DNA of 64,000 bases from Opitutia bacterium (GTDB lineage: Bacteria; Verrucomicrobiota; Verrucomicrobiia; Opitutales; Opitutaceae). This document shows, one piece after another, positions 18,121-26,638 of this stretch. The stretch spans positions 186,001-250,000 of the forward strand of contig JACRHT010000004.1 in NCBI GenBank assembly GCA_016217545.1, given 5' to 3'. The translations under genes and the position numbers were made by a program. The number at the start of each line of letters is the position of its first letter. Positions within the stretch are counted from its first letter, which is position 1. Under the pieces are notes generated by a model that saw only the letters and a list, made by a program, of their open reading frames with translations, made no database searches and was not told where the DNA came from.

Positions 18121-19893
18121 TCAATTTCCCCTTAGCCGAATGGCGGACGGGTCGATCAAAAGCACCATGTTTTCGGTCAGCCGTTGCGGCGGTCCGGAGA
18201 GCGGAAAATTCGCCGGCATGCGCCGCGTCACCAAGCCGGCATAGACCGGCCCCCAACCACCCGTATCGGACAAGGTGCGGATCGCGTCCTCGCGCCGGGC
18301 CGCCAGCTCCGTGAAGAACGGCCGGTCGAGCGTCGCCGGCGTGAGCAGCAAGGCGCCGATCGGCTGTTGCACCGTGATTTCGTAGAAATCGCGCAAGCGC
18401 TCCGGCTTCGCCCAGACGCGCTGCTGGCCATACCACGCCGTGCCCGCCGGCACGTCGGCGGCGATCGCCACGCCCGGCATGAACCGCGACTGCGCATCGC
18501 GCTTCAGCTCGATGAAGAGATTCGGGTAATACGGCGGGTAATAGAAATGGATTTTCCGCGGCTCCAGGCAGTCGCGCACGAGCGGCAGCGCCTGCAACGC
18601 CAGCAATCCGGCCGCGACCCAACGCCACCGCGGTGCCAGCGCCCCCTGGCTGCCCACCAATACCGAGAAAAAGCCCGCGCCGAACACGATCAACAGCGGC
18701 GCCAGATAATAGGCCGGCAGCCGCGGGCTTTCCCCCGCGCTGAAGAACGGCTGGCCCGCCAGCAGGACCAGCAACGTCGCCGCGAAGCACCACCGCACCC
18801 GATTCGCGGGCGCATGCCGGAACTGATACGCCAGCCCCGCCACGAAAAACGCGGTGAACAGCAACCCGCCGCCCGACCAGATGCGCTCCTTCAGGTTGCG
18901 CTCCATGCCGGTGAGGCCCTTGTTGCCGAGTTTCTTCAGGTCGAGGCCGATGTATTCCACCGTCGCCGTCGTGCGCGCCGCGCTGGGCAAAGCCGTGTTG
19001 TCGTCCGCCTTCAACGCGAGGTTCTGCCACGCCAGCCCGAGCGGGTGGCCAACCACCACGACGTTGCGGACCAACCAAGGCGCAACCAGCAACACGAACG
19101 TCGCCGCGAAAACCCCGAGCGCCGGCCAGCGCGCCGCGCCGCGCAGGCGCCAAGCCAGGTAGGCCACGAGCGGCAACGCCACCAGTCCCGCCGAATACTC
19201 CGCGAGAAACAGCAACGCCGCTCCCGCACCCATCGCCGCCATCCGCCCCGCCAGCGCGCGATTCCAAGCGGGCGTCTCCGCCCAGCCGTCTTCGCCGCCT
19301 GCGAGCACCAGGAAAATCGCCAGCGCCAGCACCATCATCAACGGCATCCCGCTGACTACCACCGTTTGTTGCCACAGCGTCACGGACACCGCCGCGCCCA
19401 GCGTCGCGAGCCACGCGACTGGCGCGTCGAACAACTGCCGCGCGAGTCGCCACACCAGCGCCATGCCGAGCCAGAACAGCGCGAGATTCACCGCCAGCAC
19501 CACGTAGTCCGGCGCCCAGCCGTTCGGCGGTTCCGGCACGTGCGACCAAATGCTCGCTGGCGCGATCTTGAAGGCCGCCGCGAGGACCAGCGGATAGAGC
19601 GGCGCATGCGCGAGCTCAGGATAAAGCTGCGTCTCGCTCAACGGCACGCCGCGCGCCTTCATCACCGCGTAAGTTTGCGGGTAATTCACGCGCGTCGTGA
19701 ACCCCTGCCCTTGCGCGATCTGCCGGCCCAGCTCGGCCTGCTGCAGCGTCCACTCGTTCGGCACGCCGTGAAACTGCTTCCACGAAAACACCGCGGTCAG
19801 CAGCAGCGCGCCGACCGCCAGCGCCACGCCGCGCAACCACCGCGCGCCGGCTCCCTGCTCCAGCCAATGGATGAACTCCTGCGTCGACTTCAT
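18121..19893 (-). CDS. Polytopic membrane protein, GT39/ArnT-like glycosyltransferase candidate
   Basis: 590 aa with about ten hydrophobic segments and a short soluble C-terminal part. The layout (a first TM, a periplasmic loop containing the acidic NEWTLQQAELGRQIAQGQGF and HAPLYPLVLAAAFKI, then many TMs) matches lipid-linked sugar transferases of the PMT/ArnT (GT39/GT83) type, although the DE catalytic motif is not clear. It lies 10 nt downstream of the sigma-54 regulator and 59 nt upstream of the barrel gene, in a polysaccharide operon. Transfer of a sugar from a polyprenyl carrier is the best guess. Confidence 0.65.
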   Translation of the reverse strand: MKSTQEFIHWLEQGAGARWLRGVALAVGALLLTAVFSWKQFHGVPNEWTLQQAELGRQIAQGQGFTTRVNYPQTYAVMKARGVPLSETQLYPELAHAPLYPLVLAAAFKIAPASIWSHVPEPPNGWAPDYVVLAVNLALFWLGMALVWRLARQLFDAPVAWLATLGAAVSVTLWQQTVVVSGMPLMMVLALAIFLVLAGGEDGWAETPAWNRALAGRMAAMGAGAALLFLAEYSAGLVALPLVAYLAWRLRGAARWPALGVFAATFVLLVAPWLVRNVVVVGHPLGLAWQNLALKADDNTALPSAARTTATVEYIGLDLKKLGNKGLTGMERNLKERIWSGGGLLFTAFFVAGLAYQFRHAPANRVRWCFAATLLVLLAGQPFFSAGESPRLPAYYLAPLLIVFGAGFFSVLVGSQGALAPRWRWVAAGLLALQALPLVRDCLEPRKIHFYYPPYYPNLFIELKRDAQSRFMPGVAIAADVPAGTAWYGQQRVWAKPERLRDFYEITVQQPIGALLLTPATLDRPFFTELAARREDAIRTLSDTGGWGPVYAGLVTRRMPANFPLSGPPQRLTENMVLLIDPSAIRLRGN

Positions 19894-19903
19894 CGCGCCG
19901 CGC

Positions 19904-21274
19904 TCAGCGGTCCACCACGTCGAGTTCCGGCCATTGCGCGATCTTGCGATGCAGCGTGCGGCGGCTGATGCCCATCATTTCGGCGGCCTTGGTGCGGTTG
20001 CCGCGCGCCTTGATCAGCGCCTCGCGCAGCAAGCGCTTCTCGTTCTCCTCGACCGAAAGCGGATTCGTCGGCGGATGAGCCGCGAGCGCCGGCGGCATCG
20101 TGGGATCGCCACGGTATTTCGGCTCCAACTCGAACTCGCTCAACGTCCCGCCGCGCTGGAGCACGACGATGTTCTCGGCAAAGTTGCGCAGCTCGCGGAT
20201 GTTGCCCGGCCAGCCGTAGCGCTGGAGATGCTGCATCGCGCCGGGCTCGATCGTGATCGGCTCATAGCCGTTTTCCTTGGCGTAGAGCTTCACGAAATGC
20301 TCGAGCAACACCGGGATGTCGTCGGACCGCTCGCGCAGCGCCGGCGTGGTGATGCGCACGACGTTGAGGCGGAAAAAGAGGTCTTCGCGGAACTTCCCGT
20401 CCTTCACCATCTGTTCGAGGTTGCGGTTGGTCGCGGCCACGAGCCGCACGTCGACCGTCATCGTCTTCGTGCTGCCGATGCGCTCGAAGCTCTTCGTTTC
20501 GAGAAACCGCAACAGCTTCACCTGGATCTCGGGACCGATCTCGCCGATCTCATCGAGGAAAACCGTGCCTCCGTCCGCCGCCTCGAAACGCCCGATGCGC
20601 CGGTCGGTGGCGCCGGTGAAGGCCCCTTTCTCGTGACCGAACAATTCGCTCTCGAGCAACGTCGCCGGCAACGCCGCGCAATGCACCGGCACGAACGCCG
20701 CGCGCGCGCGCGGGCTCGCTTGGTGGATCGCTTGCGCGATCAGTTCCTTGCCCGTGCCGGTCTCGCCTTCGATCAGGATCGTGGCGCGCGAGGGCGCGAC
20801 GAGCTTCACGCGCTCGATCACCTGCGCGAGCCGGGCCGAGTGCCCGACGATGCCCTCCATCGAGAACTTCTCGTCCAGCCGCTCGTGCAGCTGCTTCACC
20901 TCGACCTCGAGCGTCCGCGTCTTGAGCGCACGCTGGATGAGGATTTCGAGCCGCTCGATGTTCACCGGCTTGGTCAGGAAATCCACCGCGCCGCGCTTCA
21001 TCGCCTCGACCGCCGAATCGATGCTGCCGTAGGCGGTCATCATGATCACGGCCGGCTTGTTCGCGAGCGTCAGGGCCTTGTCGATGACCTTCAGGCCGCT
21101 TTTGCCGGGCATGCGGAGATCGGTGACGATCACGTCGAACTCCTGCGCATCCATCAGGTTGAAGCCCTCGTCCGCGCTGGCCGCGACCGACACATCGTAG
21201 TTGTCCTGCAACGCCTGTTGCAGCCCCTCTCGGGTGTGCTTCTCGTCGTCGACGATCAATACACTCGGCACCAT
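19904..21274 (-). CDS. Sigma-54-dependent response regulator (NtrC family)
   Basis: 456 aa with the full three-domain layout. The receiver domain (about 1-120) has phospho-acceptor Asp52 in VIVTDLRMPGKSG. The AAA+ domain (about 140-370) has Walker A GETGTGKE, the sigma-54 contact loop GAFTGA, Walker B GGTVFLDEIGE and the arginine-finger region. The Fis-type helix-turn-helix lies near the end (NRTKAAEMMGISRRTLHRKI). ATG 21274 (MVPSVLIVDDEKH) fits the receiver start. It is first in the polysaccharide operon, so it probably controls that operon or PEP-CTERM-linked matrix genes, as PrsR does in other bacteria. No kinase is adjacent; the NtrB-like kinase at 26639-27811 is a possible partner. Confidence 0.93.
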   Translation of the reverse strand: MVPSVLIVDDEKHTREGLQQALQDNYDVSVAASADEGFNLMDAQEFDVIVTDLRMPGKSGLKVIDKALTLANKPAVIMMTAYGSIDSAVEAMKRGAVDFLTKPVNIERLEILIQRALKTRTLEVEVKQLHERLDEKFSMEGIVGHSARLAQVIERVKLVAPSRATILIEGETGTGKELIAQAIHQASPRARAAFVPVHCAALPATLLESELFGHEKGAFTGATDRRIGRFEAADGGTVFLDEIGEIGPEIQVKLLRFLETKSFERIGSTKTMTVDVRLVAATNRNLEQMVKDGKFREDLFFRLNVVRITTPALRERSDDIPVLLEHFVKLYAKENGYEPITIEPGAMQHLQRYGWPGNIRELRNFAENIVVLQRGGTLSEFELEPKYRGDPTMPPALAAHPPTNPLSVEENEKRLLREALIKARGNRTKAAEMMGISRRTLHRKIAQWPELDVVDR

Positions 21275-21377
21275 GCCGCGATGAAGCCCCCCGCTCCCGA
21301 CCCGGTCAACGGCAATCGAGACGCGATGGCACACCTCCACGCTGGCCAATCGGCCAAGGCCACGCCAAAACCTCGGC

Positions 21378-21992
21378 ATGCCCCACGCCGCCGACCCACG
21401 CATCGACGCCTACCTCGCCAAAGCCGCGCCCTTCGCGCGCCCCATCCTCGCCCACGTCCGTGCCCTCGTGCACCGCGCCGTGCCCGACGCCGCGGAGACC
21501 ATCAAGTGGGGCATGCCTTTCTTCACCGTCGACGGCACGCCACTCTGCAATCTCGCCGCTTTCAAGGCCCACGCCGCGTTCGGTTTCTGGCGTCGCGACA
21601 TCACGGATGAGTTTGAGAAATTGCACGCCAACGGCACCGCCATGGGCGCCGCCGGCCGCATCACGAACCTCGCCGATCTGCCGCCCGACAAAGTCGTCAT
21701 CGCCTTCCTCAAAAAAGCTGCCGAGCGCACGCGCACCGGCCTGCCGCCGCGCCCGAAACGCCAGGTCGCCCCGCGCCGCACGCTGCGCGTGCCCGCCGAT
21801 CTCGCTGCCGCATTGAAGAAAAACAAAGCCGCCGCGACGTGCTGGGAAAATTTCAGTTACAGTCACCGCAAGGAATACCTCGAGTGGATCACCGAGGCGA
21901 AACGCCCCGAGACGCGCGCCAAGCGTATCGCTACCGCGCTCGCCTGGCTGGCCGAAGGCAAGGCGCGTAACTGGAAATACGCGCACTGCTGA
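21378..21992 (+). CDS. YdeI/OmdA-family protein with DUF1801 domain
   Basis: 204 aa. The N-terminal part (about 15-115) is a DUF1801/YdhG-like domain (ETIKWGMPFFTVDGTPLCNLAAFKAH). The C-terminal part (about 135-200) matches the OmdA/YdeI bacteriocin-protection-like region (PADLAAALKKNKAA, FSYSHRKEYLEWITEAKRPETRAKRI). The family is widespread and linked to stress or peptide resistance, but its biochemical role is unclear. It is divergent from the sigma-54 regulator with a 103-nt gap and looks monocistronic. Confidence 0.88.
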   Translation: MPHAADPRIDAYLAKAAPFARPILAHVRALVHRAVPDAAETIKWGMPFFTVDGTPLCNLAAFKAHAAFGFWRRDITDEFEKLHANGTAMGAAGRITNLADLPPDKVVIAFLKKAAERTRTGLPPRPKRQVAPRRTLRVPADLAAALKKNKAAATCWENFSYSHRKEYLEWITEAKRPETRAKRIATALAWLAEGKARNWKYAHC

Positions 21993-22122
21993 AGCCACAC
22001 CGCCCGGTCGACGCCGCGACGGCTCCGGCAAATTCCCGTGCGGCACCGCGGGATTTCCCCGCAATCCAGCCCTCCCCTTTCCCGTGACGGAACGACCCCG
22101 GTCGGCCGGCGTCCCACGCGCC

Positions 22123-22272
22123 ATGACCCGACTGCACCCGTGCCTTCTCCGCTGGCTTGCCTTGGCCGCCACCGCAATTCTGGTCCTGTTGGCCGCCGGT
22201 TGCGCCTCCATGCCCATGAACAGCCCCAGCGCACTCCCGAACGCACAACACGGCACCACCGCGGCGCCCTGA
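22123..22272 (+). CDS. Very small predicted lipoprotein
   Basis: 49 aa. A basic start, a hydrophobic stretch (LALAATAILVLLAAG) and lipobox LAAGC near residue 27 are followed by a short mature tail ending at a TGA. The mature part has about 23 residues with no known domain. It is followed 41 nt later by a second lipoprotein gene. A longer start at 22084 is possible. The clear lipobox supports it as a real gene, but there is no family evidence. Confidence 0.5.
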   Translation: MTRLHPCLLRWLALAATAILVLLAAGCASMPMNSPSALPNAQHGTTAAP

Positions 22273-22313
22273 GCGCGGTTGCGCTTCGGCCGATTTGGGC
22301 GGAAAGTCCCCGC

Positions 22314-23171
22314 ATGGCTCCCCCGCGCGCGCTCCCCGTCCTGCTTCTCGCCAGCGTCGTGTGGCTGGCGTCGTGCTCGACTCCGCCCCCGCCGCGAGTC
22401 GTCAGTCGCGTGGCCCCCCGCGTCAACACCGCGCTGCTCATCACCTCCGACGATGGACAGCTCACCGCTGAACAGCTCGAAGCCAAACGCGGCGAGATCG
22501 TCCGCTACCTCACCGAGCGCGGCCTGCTCTTGCCGGGCGATGTGCTCTTAAGCGATGCGGCGGCCGCCGACCGCATCATCCGCGTCTCCGTCGCGCCCAG
22601 CGGCGGATTCAAGGTCACCGTCTTCAATCCCGGCAACGTCGGCACCGCCTACTCGGCACCGGCGCGCGACTCCGCCGCCTACTCCACCGCGCCACTCTCG
22701 ACGCGCTACGACCCGTTCTTCGATTTCGGCTACTCCTACAGTCCCTGGCCCGAGTTCGGCTACTATCCCTACCGACCGCGCAACGACCTGCGGCCCCACT
22801 ACCCGCCCGATTATCTGAAACCCGTCGAACCGCGCCGGCCTCCGCCACCGCCGGTGGTCGTCACGCCCGTTCCTCCCCCGCCGATTCGCCCGCACCGGCC
22901 GCACGATCGCGATCACCGGCCCGGCGAGCCCGTGCCGCCGCGGCGTCCCGACGCGCATGACCGCAACCACGACGGTGTGCCCGATACGCGCGACCGCGGC
23001 GATCACCCGCGTCCGCATTCGCCGCCCCCGCCGTCATCGCCACCACGTCCCGAAACTCACGTCCCCGTTCCTCCGCCACCGCCGCGCCCGGCGCCGACAC
23101 CTCCGCCCGCGCCCGAACGCAATCGCGACAAGGACGATCCGCGGAACAACACGAGCGACCGCGAACGCTGA
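22314..23171 (+). CDS. Proline- and histidine-rich lipoprotein
   Basis: 285 aa. The signal peptide ends in lipobox WLASC (Cys near 19). Residues of about 35-120 form a compact domain (LLITSDDGQLTAEQLEAKRG, DRIIRVSVAPSGGFKVTVFN). The rest is low complexity, with Tyr/Pro stretches and then long Pro/His/Arg/Asp-rich runs (PHRPHDRDHRPGEPVPPRR). The tail may span or bind the cell wall. I do not recognise a family. Strong C/G codon bias in the tail matches its repetitive make-up. Confidence 0.75.
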   Translation: MAPPRALPVLLLASVVWLASCSTPPPPRVVSRVAPRVNTALLITSDDGQLTAEQLEAKRGEIVRYLTERGLLLPGDVLLSDAAAADRIIRVSVAPSGGFKVTVFNPGNVGTAYSAPARDSAAYSTAPLSTRYDPFFDFGYSYSPWPEFGYYPYRPRNDLRPHYPPDYLKPVEPRRPPPPPVVVTPVPPPPIRPHRPHDRDHRPGEPVPPRRPDAHDRNHDGVPDTRDRGDHPRPHSPPPPSSPPRPETHVPVPPPPPRPAPTPPPAPERNRDKDDPRNNTSDRER

Positions 23172-23190
23172 GCCCCCTCGCCGCACCGGC

Positions 23191-24633
23191 TCACGCCGGC
23201 ACGCGCTGCTCCGTCACCCAGCGGTGGATGCCTTGCGCCGCCTTCCGCCCGTCTCGCACCGCGTGCACGACGAGGCTCGGACCGCGCACTGAGTCGCCGC
23301 CGGCAAACACGCCCGCGACGCTGGTCATCTGGTTACGATCGACCTTCAAGCCGTCCCAGTCGTCCACCTCGATCTGCGCGAACGCGCTGCCCTCGGGCCA
23401 CGGCACCGGATCGAAACCGTAGGCGACGAGCACGATGTCCGCCGCGATCGCGAATTCCGAGTTCGGCACCGCACGCGGCTTGCGCCGGCCGGACGCGTCG
23501 GGCGCACCGAGCTCCATGCGCGTGCACCGCACCTCGATCACGTCGCCGTTCGCATTGCCGACGACTTCCGTCGGGTTGGTGAGAAACAGGAAACGCGCGC
23601 CCTCCTCCGTCGCGTTGGCGTATTCCTTGCGGCTGCCCGGCATGTTCGCGAGGTCGCGGCGATAGACGCACGTCACCTCGCTCGCGCCGCTGCGCAGCGC
23701 CGTCCGCAAACAATCCATCGCCGTGTCGCCGCCACCGAGCACGACCACGCGCTTGCCCGTCACGTCGACCTGCGCGCCTTCCGCGAGCGGCGAGTCGACG
23801 TTCTTCGGAATCAGGAACGGCAGCGCGTCAACGATGCCGTGCAAATTCGCGCCCGGGATATCGAGCGGCTTCGGCTTCTGCGCGCCGACGCCGAGGAAGA
23901 TCGCGTCGAACTTCTCGCGCATTTCCTCCAGCGCAACGTCCCAACCGACGCGCACACCCAGCTTGAATTCCACGCCGCGCCGCACGAGCAGATCGACGCG
24001 GCGCTCGACCACATGCTTCTCGAGCTTGAACGCCGGGATGCCATTCACCAGCAAGCCGCCGGGAATCAACTGCGACTCGAAGACCGTGACGCCGTAGCCG
24101 AGCTTCGCGAGTTCGTCCGCGCACGCGAGTCCGCCCGGGCCGGAGCCGACCACCGCCACCCGCCGGCCGTTCGCGGGCGCCTGCAGGAGTTCGAAACCGC
24201 CGTGCCGGAACGCGTATTCGTTGATGAACCGCTCGACGGCGCCGATCGCCACCGCGTCCGTCTTCGAGGTGAGGATGCACGAACCCTCGCAGAGTTTCTC
24301 CTGCGGACACACGCGGGAGCAGATCTCCGGCATGTTGCTCGTGCTGCGCGACAGCGCGGCCGCCCCGAGAAAATCGCCCGCCGCCGTCAGCGCCAGCCAT
24401 TCGGGGATGCGGTTGTTGAGCGGGCACGCCTGCACGCAGCCGGGCGTCGGACACTGGATGCAACGCGCCGCCTGCGCGCGCACGGTCGCCTCGTCGAACT
24501 CACGGTAGATCTCGTGAAAATCCGCCACACGTTCCTCCGCGGTCCGCTTCGGGGGCGAAGCGCGCCCGATGGTGGACCACGCATACTTGGACGTCTGGGG
24601 TTGGAGCTGCGGCGGCATCGTGGACTCCGGCAT
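23191..24633 (-). CDS. gltD: NADPH-dependent glutamate synthase small subunit (GltD-like)
   Basis: 480 aa, the usual GltD size. The N-terminal Fe-S region has CIQCPTPGCVQACPLNNRIPEW-type cysteines and CSRVCPQEKLCEGSC. The FAD site is VAVVGSGPGGLACADELA and the NADPH site is VVVLGGGDTAMDCLRTAL. It passes electrons from NADPH to the large GltB subunit, which makes glutamate from glutamine and 2-oxoglutarate. No gltB is next to it in this window: upstream is a divergent-pair AraC gene and downstream are convergent lipoproteins. It may pair with a distant GltB or act with another partner. The start 24633 (MPEST) or 24618 is uncertain. Confidence 0.92.
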   Translation of the reverse strand: MPESTMPPQLQPQTSKYAWSTIGRASPPKRTAEERVADFHEIYREFDEATVRAQAARCIQCPTPGCVQACPLNNRIPEWLALTAAGDFLGAAALSRSTSNMPEICSRVCPQEKLCEGSCILTSKTDAVAIGAVERFINEYAFRHGGFELLQAPANGRRVAVVGSGPGGLACADELAKLGYGVTVFESQLIPGGLLVNGIPAFKLEKHVVERRVDLLVRRGVEFKLGVRVGWDVALEEMREKFDAIFLGVGAQKPKPLDIPGANLHGIVDALPFLIPKNVDSPLAEGAQVDVTGKRVVVLGGGDTAMDCLRTALRSGASEVTCVYRRDLANMPGSRKEYANATEEGARFLFLTNPTEVVGNANGDVIEVRCTRMELGAPDASGRRKPRAVPNSEFAIAADIVLVAYGFDPVPWPEGSAFAQIEVDDWDGLKVDRNQMTSVAGVFAGGDSVRGPSLVVHAVRDGRKAAQGIHRWVTEQRVPA

Positions 24634-24782
24634 CGTGATTGTGCCCTGTCGTGGAAGATGTTGCGCCTCGCGGTTTGCGTAAGGCTGCGCACGTCTTGCG
24701 GCGCGGCCGTCACCCCCATCGACACAATCCACCGGCGCTTCACCGCGGACATCGCGCACGCCGCCCGGCGCCGGCGTGCGGA

Positions 24783-25733
24783 TCAAAGGTGCCGCTTGCG
24801 AAACTGCGCGGGCGTGAGCCCGGTTTCCCGCGAAAAGATCGTCCGAAAAAACGCCGGCTGCGAAAACCCGCAACGATCGGCGACTGCGTCAACGGTCAGC
24901 CGTTCGTCGGTTAGCAACTCTTTCGCCTGCTCGATGCGTTTCAACTGCAGGTATTTTCCCGGCGAGACTCCATAGGTTTCGTCGAAGGCGCGATGGAACG
25001 TGCGGACGCTCATGCGGCAGATTTCCGCCATCTCGGGAATCGTCGGCGGCCGGGCCAGTTTCGCCGCGATGACCTTTTCGAGTGCCTCGAATTTCTCCCG
25101 ATTGCGCGGCTGGAGCACCAACGTGGTCGCATAGGCGGATTGCTTCTCGCGGACGCTGTCCGCCAGCAGATGGCGCCCGAGCTCCCGGCAAAACGACCGG
25201 TCGCAATGCCGGCCCACGATGTGCAGCGCGAGATCGACCGCCGACAGCAACCCGCCCGCCGTCACAAACCCGGGCTGCTCGCACAGCAACGCGCGCGGAT
25301 TCCACCGCACCTGCGGAAACCGCTTCGCCGCGAACTCCGCCCAACGCCAGTGCGTCGTCGCCTCGAGCCCGTCGAGGAGCCCGGCCCCCGCTGGCAGGAA
25401 ACTCCCCAGACACGCCGCCGCGATCGTCAGCTCCCGCCGGTGCGCCCCGACGAGGAAGCGCGACTCGCCATCGTCGACCTCGAAGTCGCCCGAGAACCCC
25501 TCCATCGGCGGCACCAGCAGATAGCCCCGCGTAGGGAGCCGGCGCGCCACACGCGGCAACGTTAGCCCGTGCTTGAAACGATAGGGCCCCGCGCGATCCG
25601 CGACAAACTCCGGCGCAAAGACCGCGCGACCGGACAACCGATTCGCCACTTCAAAGACCATTTCCAAGAGCAGCGCGAAGCCGAGCGAACTCCGGCGGTG
25701 CAGATAAATCGAGAGGGGAACGGGTGATGGCAT
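24783..25733 (-). CDS. GlxA-type AraC-family transcriptional regulator
   Basis: 316 aa. The N-terminal DJ-1/PfpI-like domain (about 1-185) contains a nucleophile-elbow-like IAAACLGSFLPAGAGLLDG. The C-terminal AraC domain (about 215-315) has two helix-turn-helix motifs (PPTIPEMAEICRMSVRTFHR and VDAVADRCGFSQPAFFRTIF). GlxA-type regulators sense small metabolites. It is divergent from the metallo-hydrolase gene at 25801 with a 67-nt shared control region, so it probably regulates that gene and itself. The start at 25733 is set by the N-terminal domain and the divergent promoter space. Confidence 0.9.
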   Translation of the reverse strand: MPSPVPLSIYLHRRSSLGFALLLEMVFEVANRLSGRAVFAPEFVADRAGPYRFKHGLTLPRVARRLPTRGYLLVPPMEGFSGDFEVDDGESRFLVGAHRRELTIAAACLGSFLPAGAGLLDGLEATTHWRWAEFAAKRFPQVRWNPRALLCEQPGFVTAGGLLSAVDLALHIVGRHCDRSFCRELGRHLLADSVREKQSAYATTLVLQPRNREKFEALEKVIAAKLARPPTIPEMAEICRMSVRTFHRAFDETYGVSPGKYLQLKRIEQAKELLTDERLTVDAVADRCGFSQPAFFRTIFSRETGLTPAQFRKRHL

Positions 25734-25800
25734 GTTAGGATCCGTGATTGGCAGTTTAATAACTTTGAACGCGATTCTGTCACGCGAAAGATCGAGCCCC

Positions 25801-26616
25801 ATGAACGCCCTCTCCACCTCGATCCTCACCTTCACGCTGATCGGCGGTCCCACGGTCCTGCTCGACTACCACGGGCTGCGCCTGATCACCGATCCGACCT
25901 TCGACGCCTGCGGTTGCGCCTACACGCGCAACCACGTGACCCTGCGCAAGACCAGTTCGCCAGCCTGCACGCCGGCCGAACTCGGACGCATCGACGCCGT
26001 GCTGCTCAGCCACGACCAGCACGCCGACAATCTCGACGACGCTGGCCGCGCCCTGCTCGGCCGCGTGCCGCTCACCTTGACGACGCCGGTGGGCGCCGGC
26101 CGGCTCGGCGGCACGGCGCGCGGTTTGGCGCCTTGGGAGTCGGTGACGCTGACCGCGCCCGACGGGGCCGCCGTGCGGATCACCGCCACGCCGGCACGGC
26201 ACGGTCCCGCCGGCATCGAGCGACTCGCCGGGGATGTGACGGGCTTCATGATCGAGGCGGAGGGCACGCCGGCCGTCTACGTGACCGGCGACACCGTCTA
26301 CTACGAAGGCGTGGCGGAGATCGCGCGTCGGTTTTCCCCGGAGGTGATCCTTGCCTTCGCCGGCGCCGCGCGGCCGCGTGGTCCGATGGACCTGACGATG
26401 TCGGCCAACGACCTGCTCGACACCGCTCAAGCGTTTCCCCGCGCACTCATTCTCCCGGTGCATTCTGAAGGCTGGGAGCACTTCACCCTCCCGGCCGAAG
26501 CGGCGCGACAGGTGTTCGAAAATCTCGGCCAAGGTCCACGCATGGAACTGCTCACGCGCGGACGTCCATTCACTTACCCGAAGCCGCCCACGTCCGAAGC
26601 GCCTGCGTCAGAATAA
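25801..26616 (+). CDS. MBL-fold metallo-hydrolase (UlaG-like)
   Basis: 271 aa metallo-beta-lactamase-fold protein. The metal motif is LSHDQHADNLD (HxxxHxDN form of HxHxDH). Further ligands are expected at ARHGP, VTGDTVYYEG and PVHSEGWEHF. The start of the fold, GGPTVLLDYHGLRLITDPTFD, is typical of UlaG-like hydrolases such as lactonases and phosphodiesterases. The substrate cannot be read from the sequence. It is divergent from a GlxA-type regulator, which suggests metabolite-induced expression, and it is convergent with the NtrB-like kinase (22-nt gap). Confidence 0.85.
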   Translation: MNALSTSILTFTLIGGPTVLLDYHGLRLITDPTFDACGCAYTRNHVTLRKTSSPACTPAELGRIDAVLLSHDQHADNLDDAGRALLGRVPLTLTTPVGAGRLGGTARGLAPWESVTLTAPDGAAVRITATPARHGPAGIERLAGDVTGFMIEAEGTPAVYVTGDTVYYEGVAEIARRFSPEVILAFAGAARPRGPMDLTMSANDLLDTAQAFPRALILPVHSEGWEHFTLPAEAARQVFENLGQGPRMELLTRGRPFTYPKPPTSEAPASE

Positions 26617-26638
26617 CGCTGCGCACCCGGCACCGCCG

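Noticed and set aside
20697-20712. GCGCGCGCGCG run in the sigma-54 regulator gene as a regulatory repeat
   Set aside because: Ordinary alternating GC within the coding frame, explained by Arg/Ala codons.
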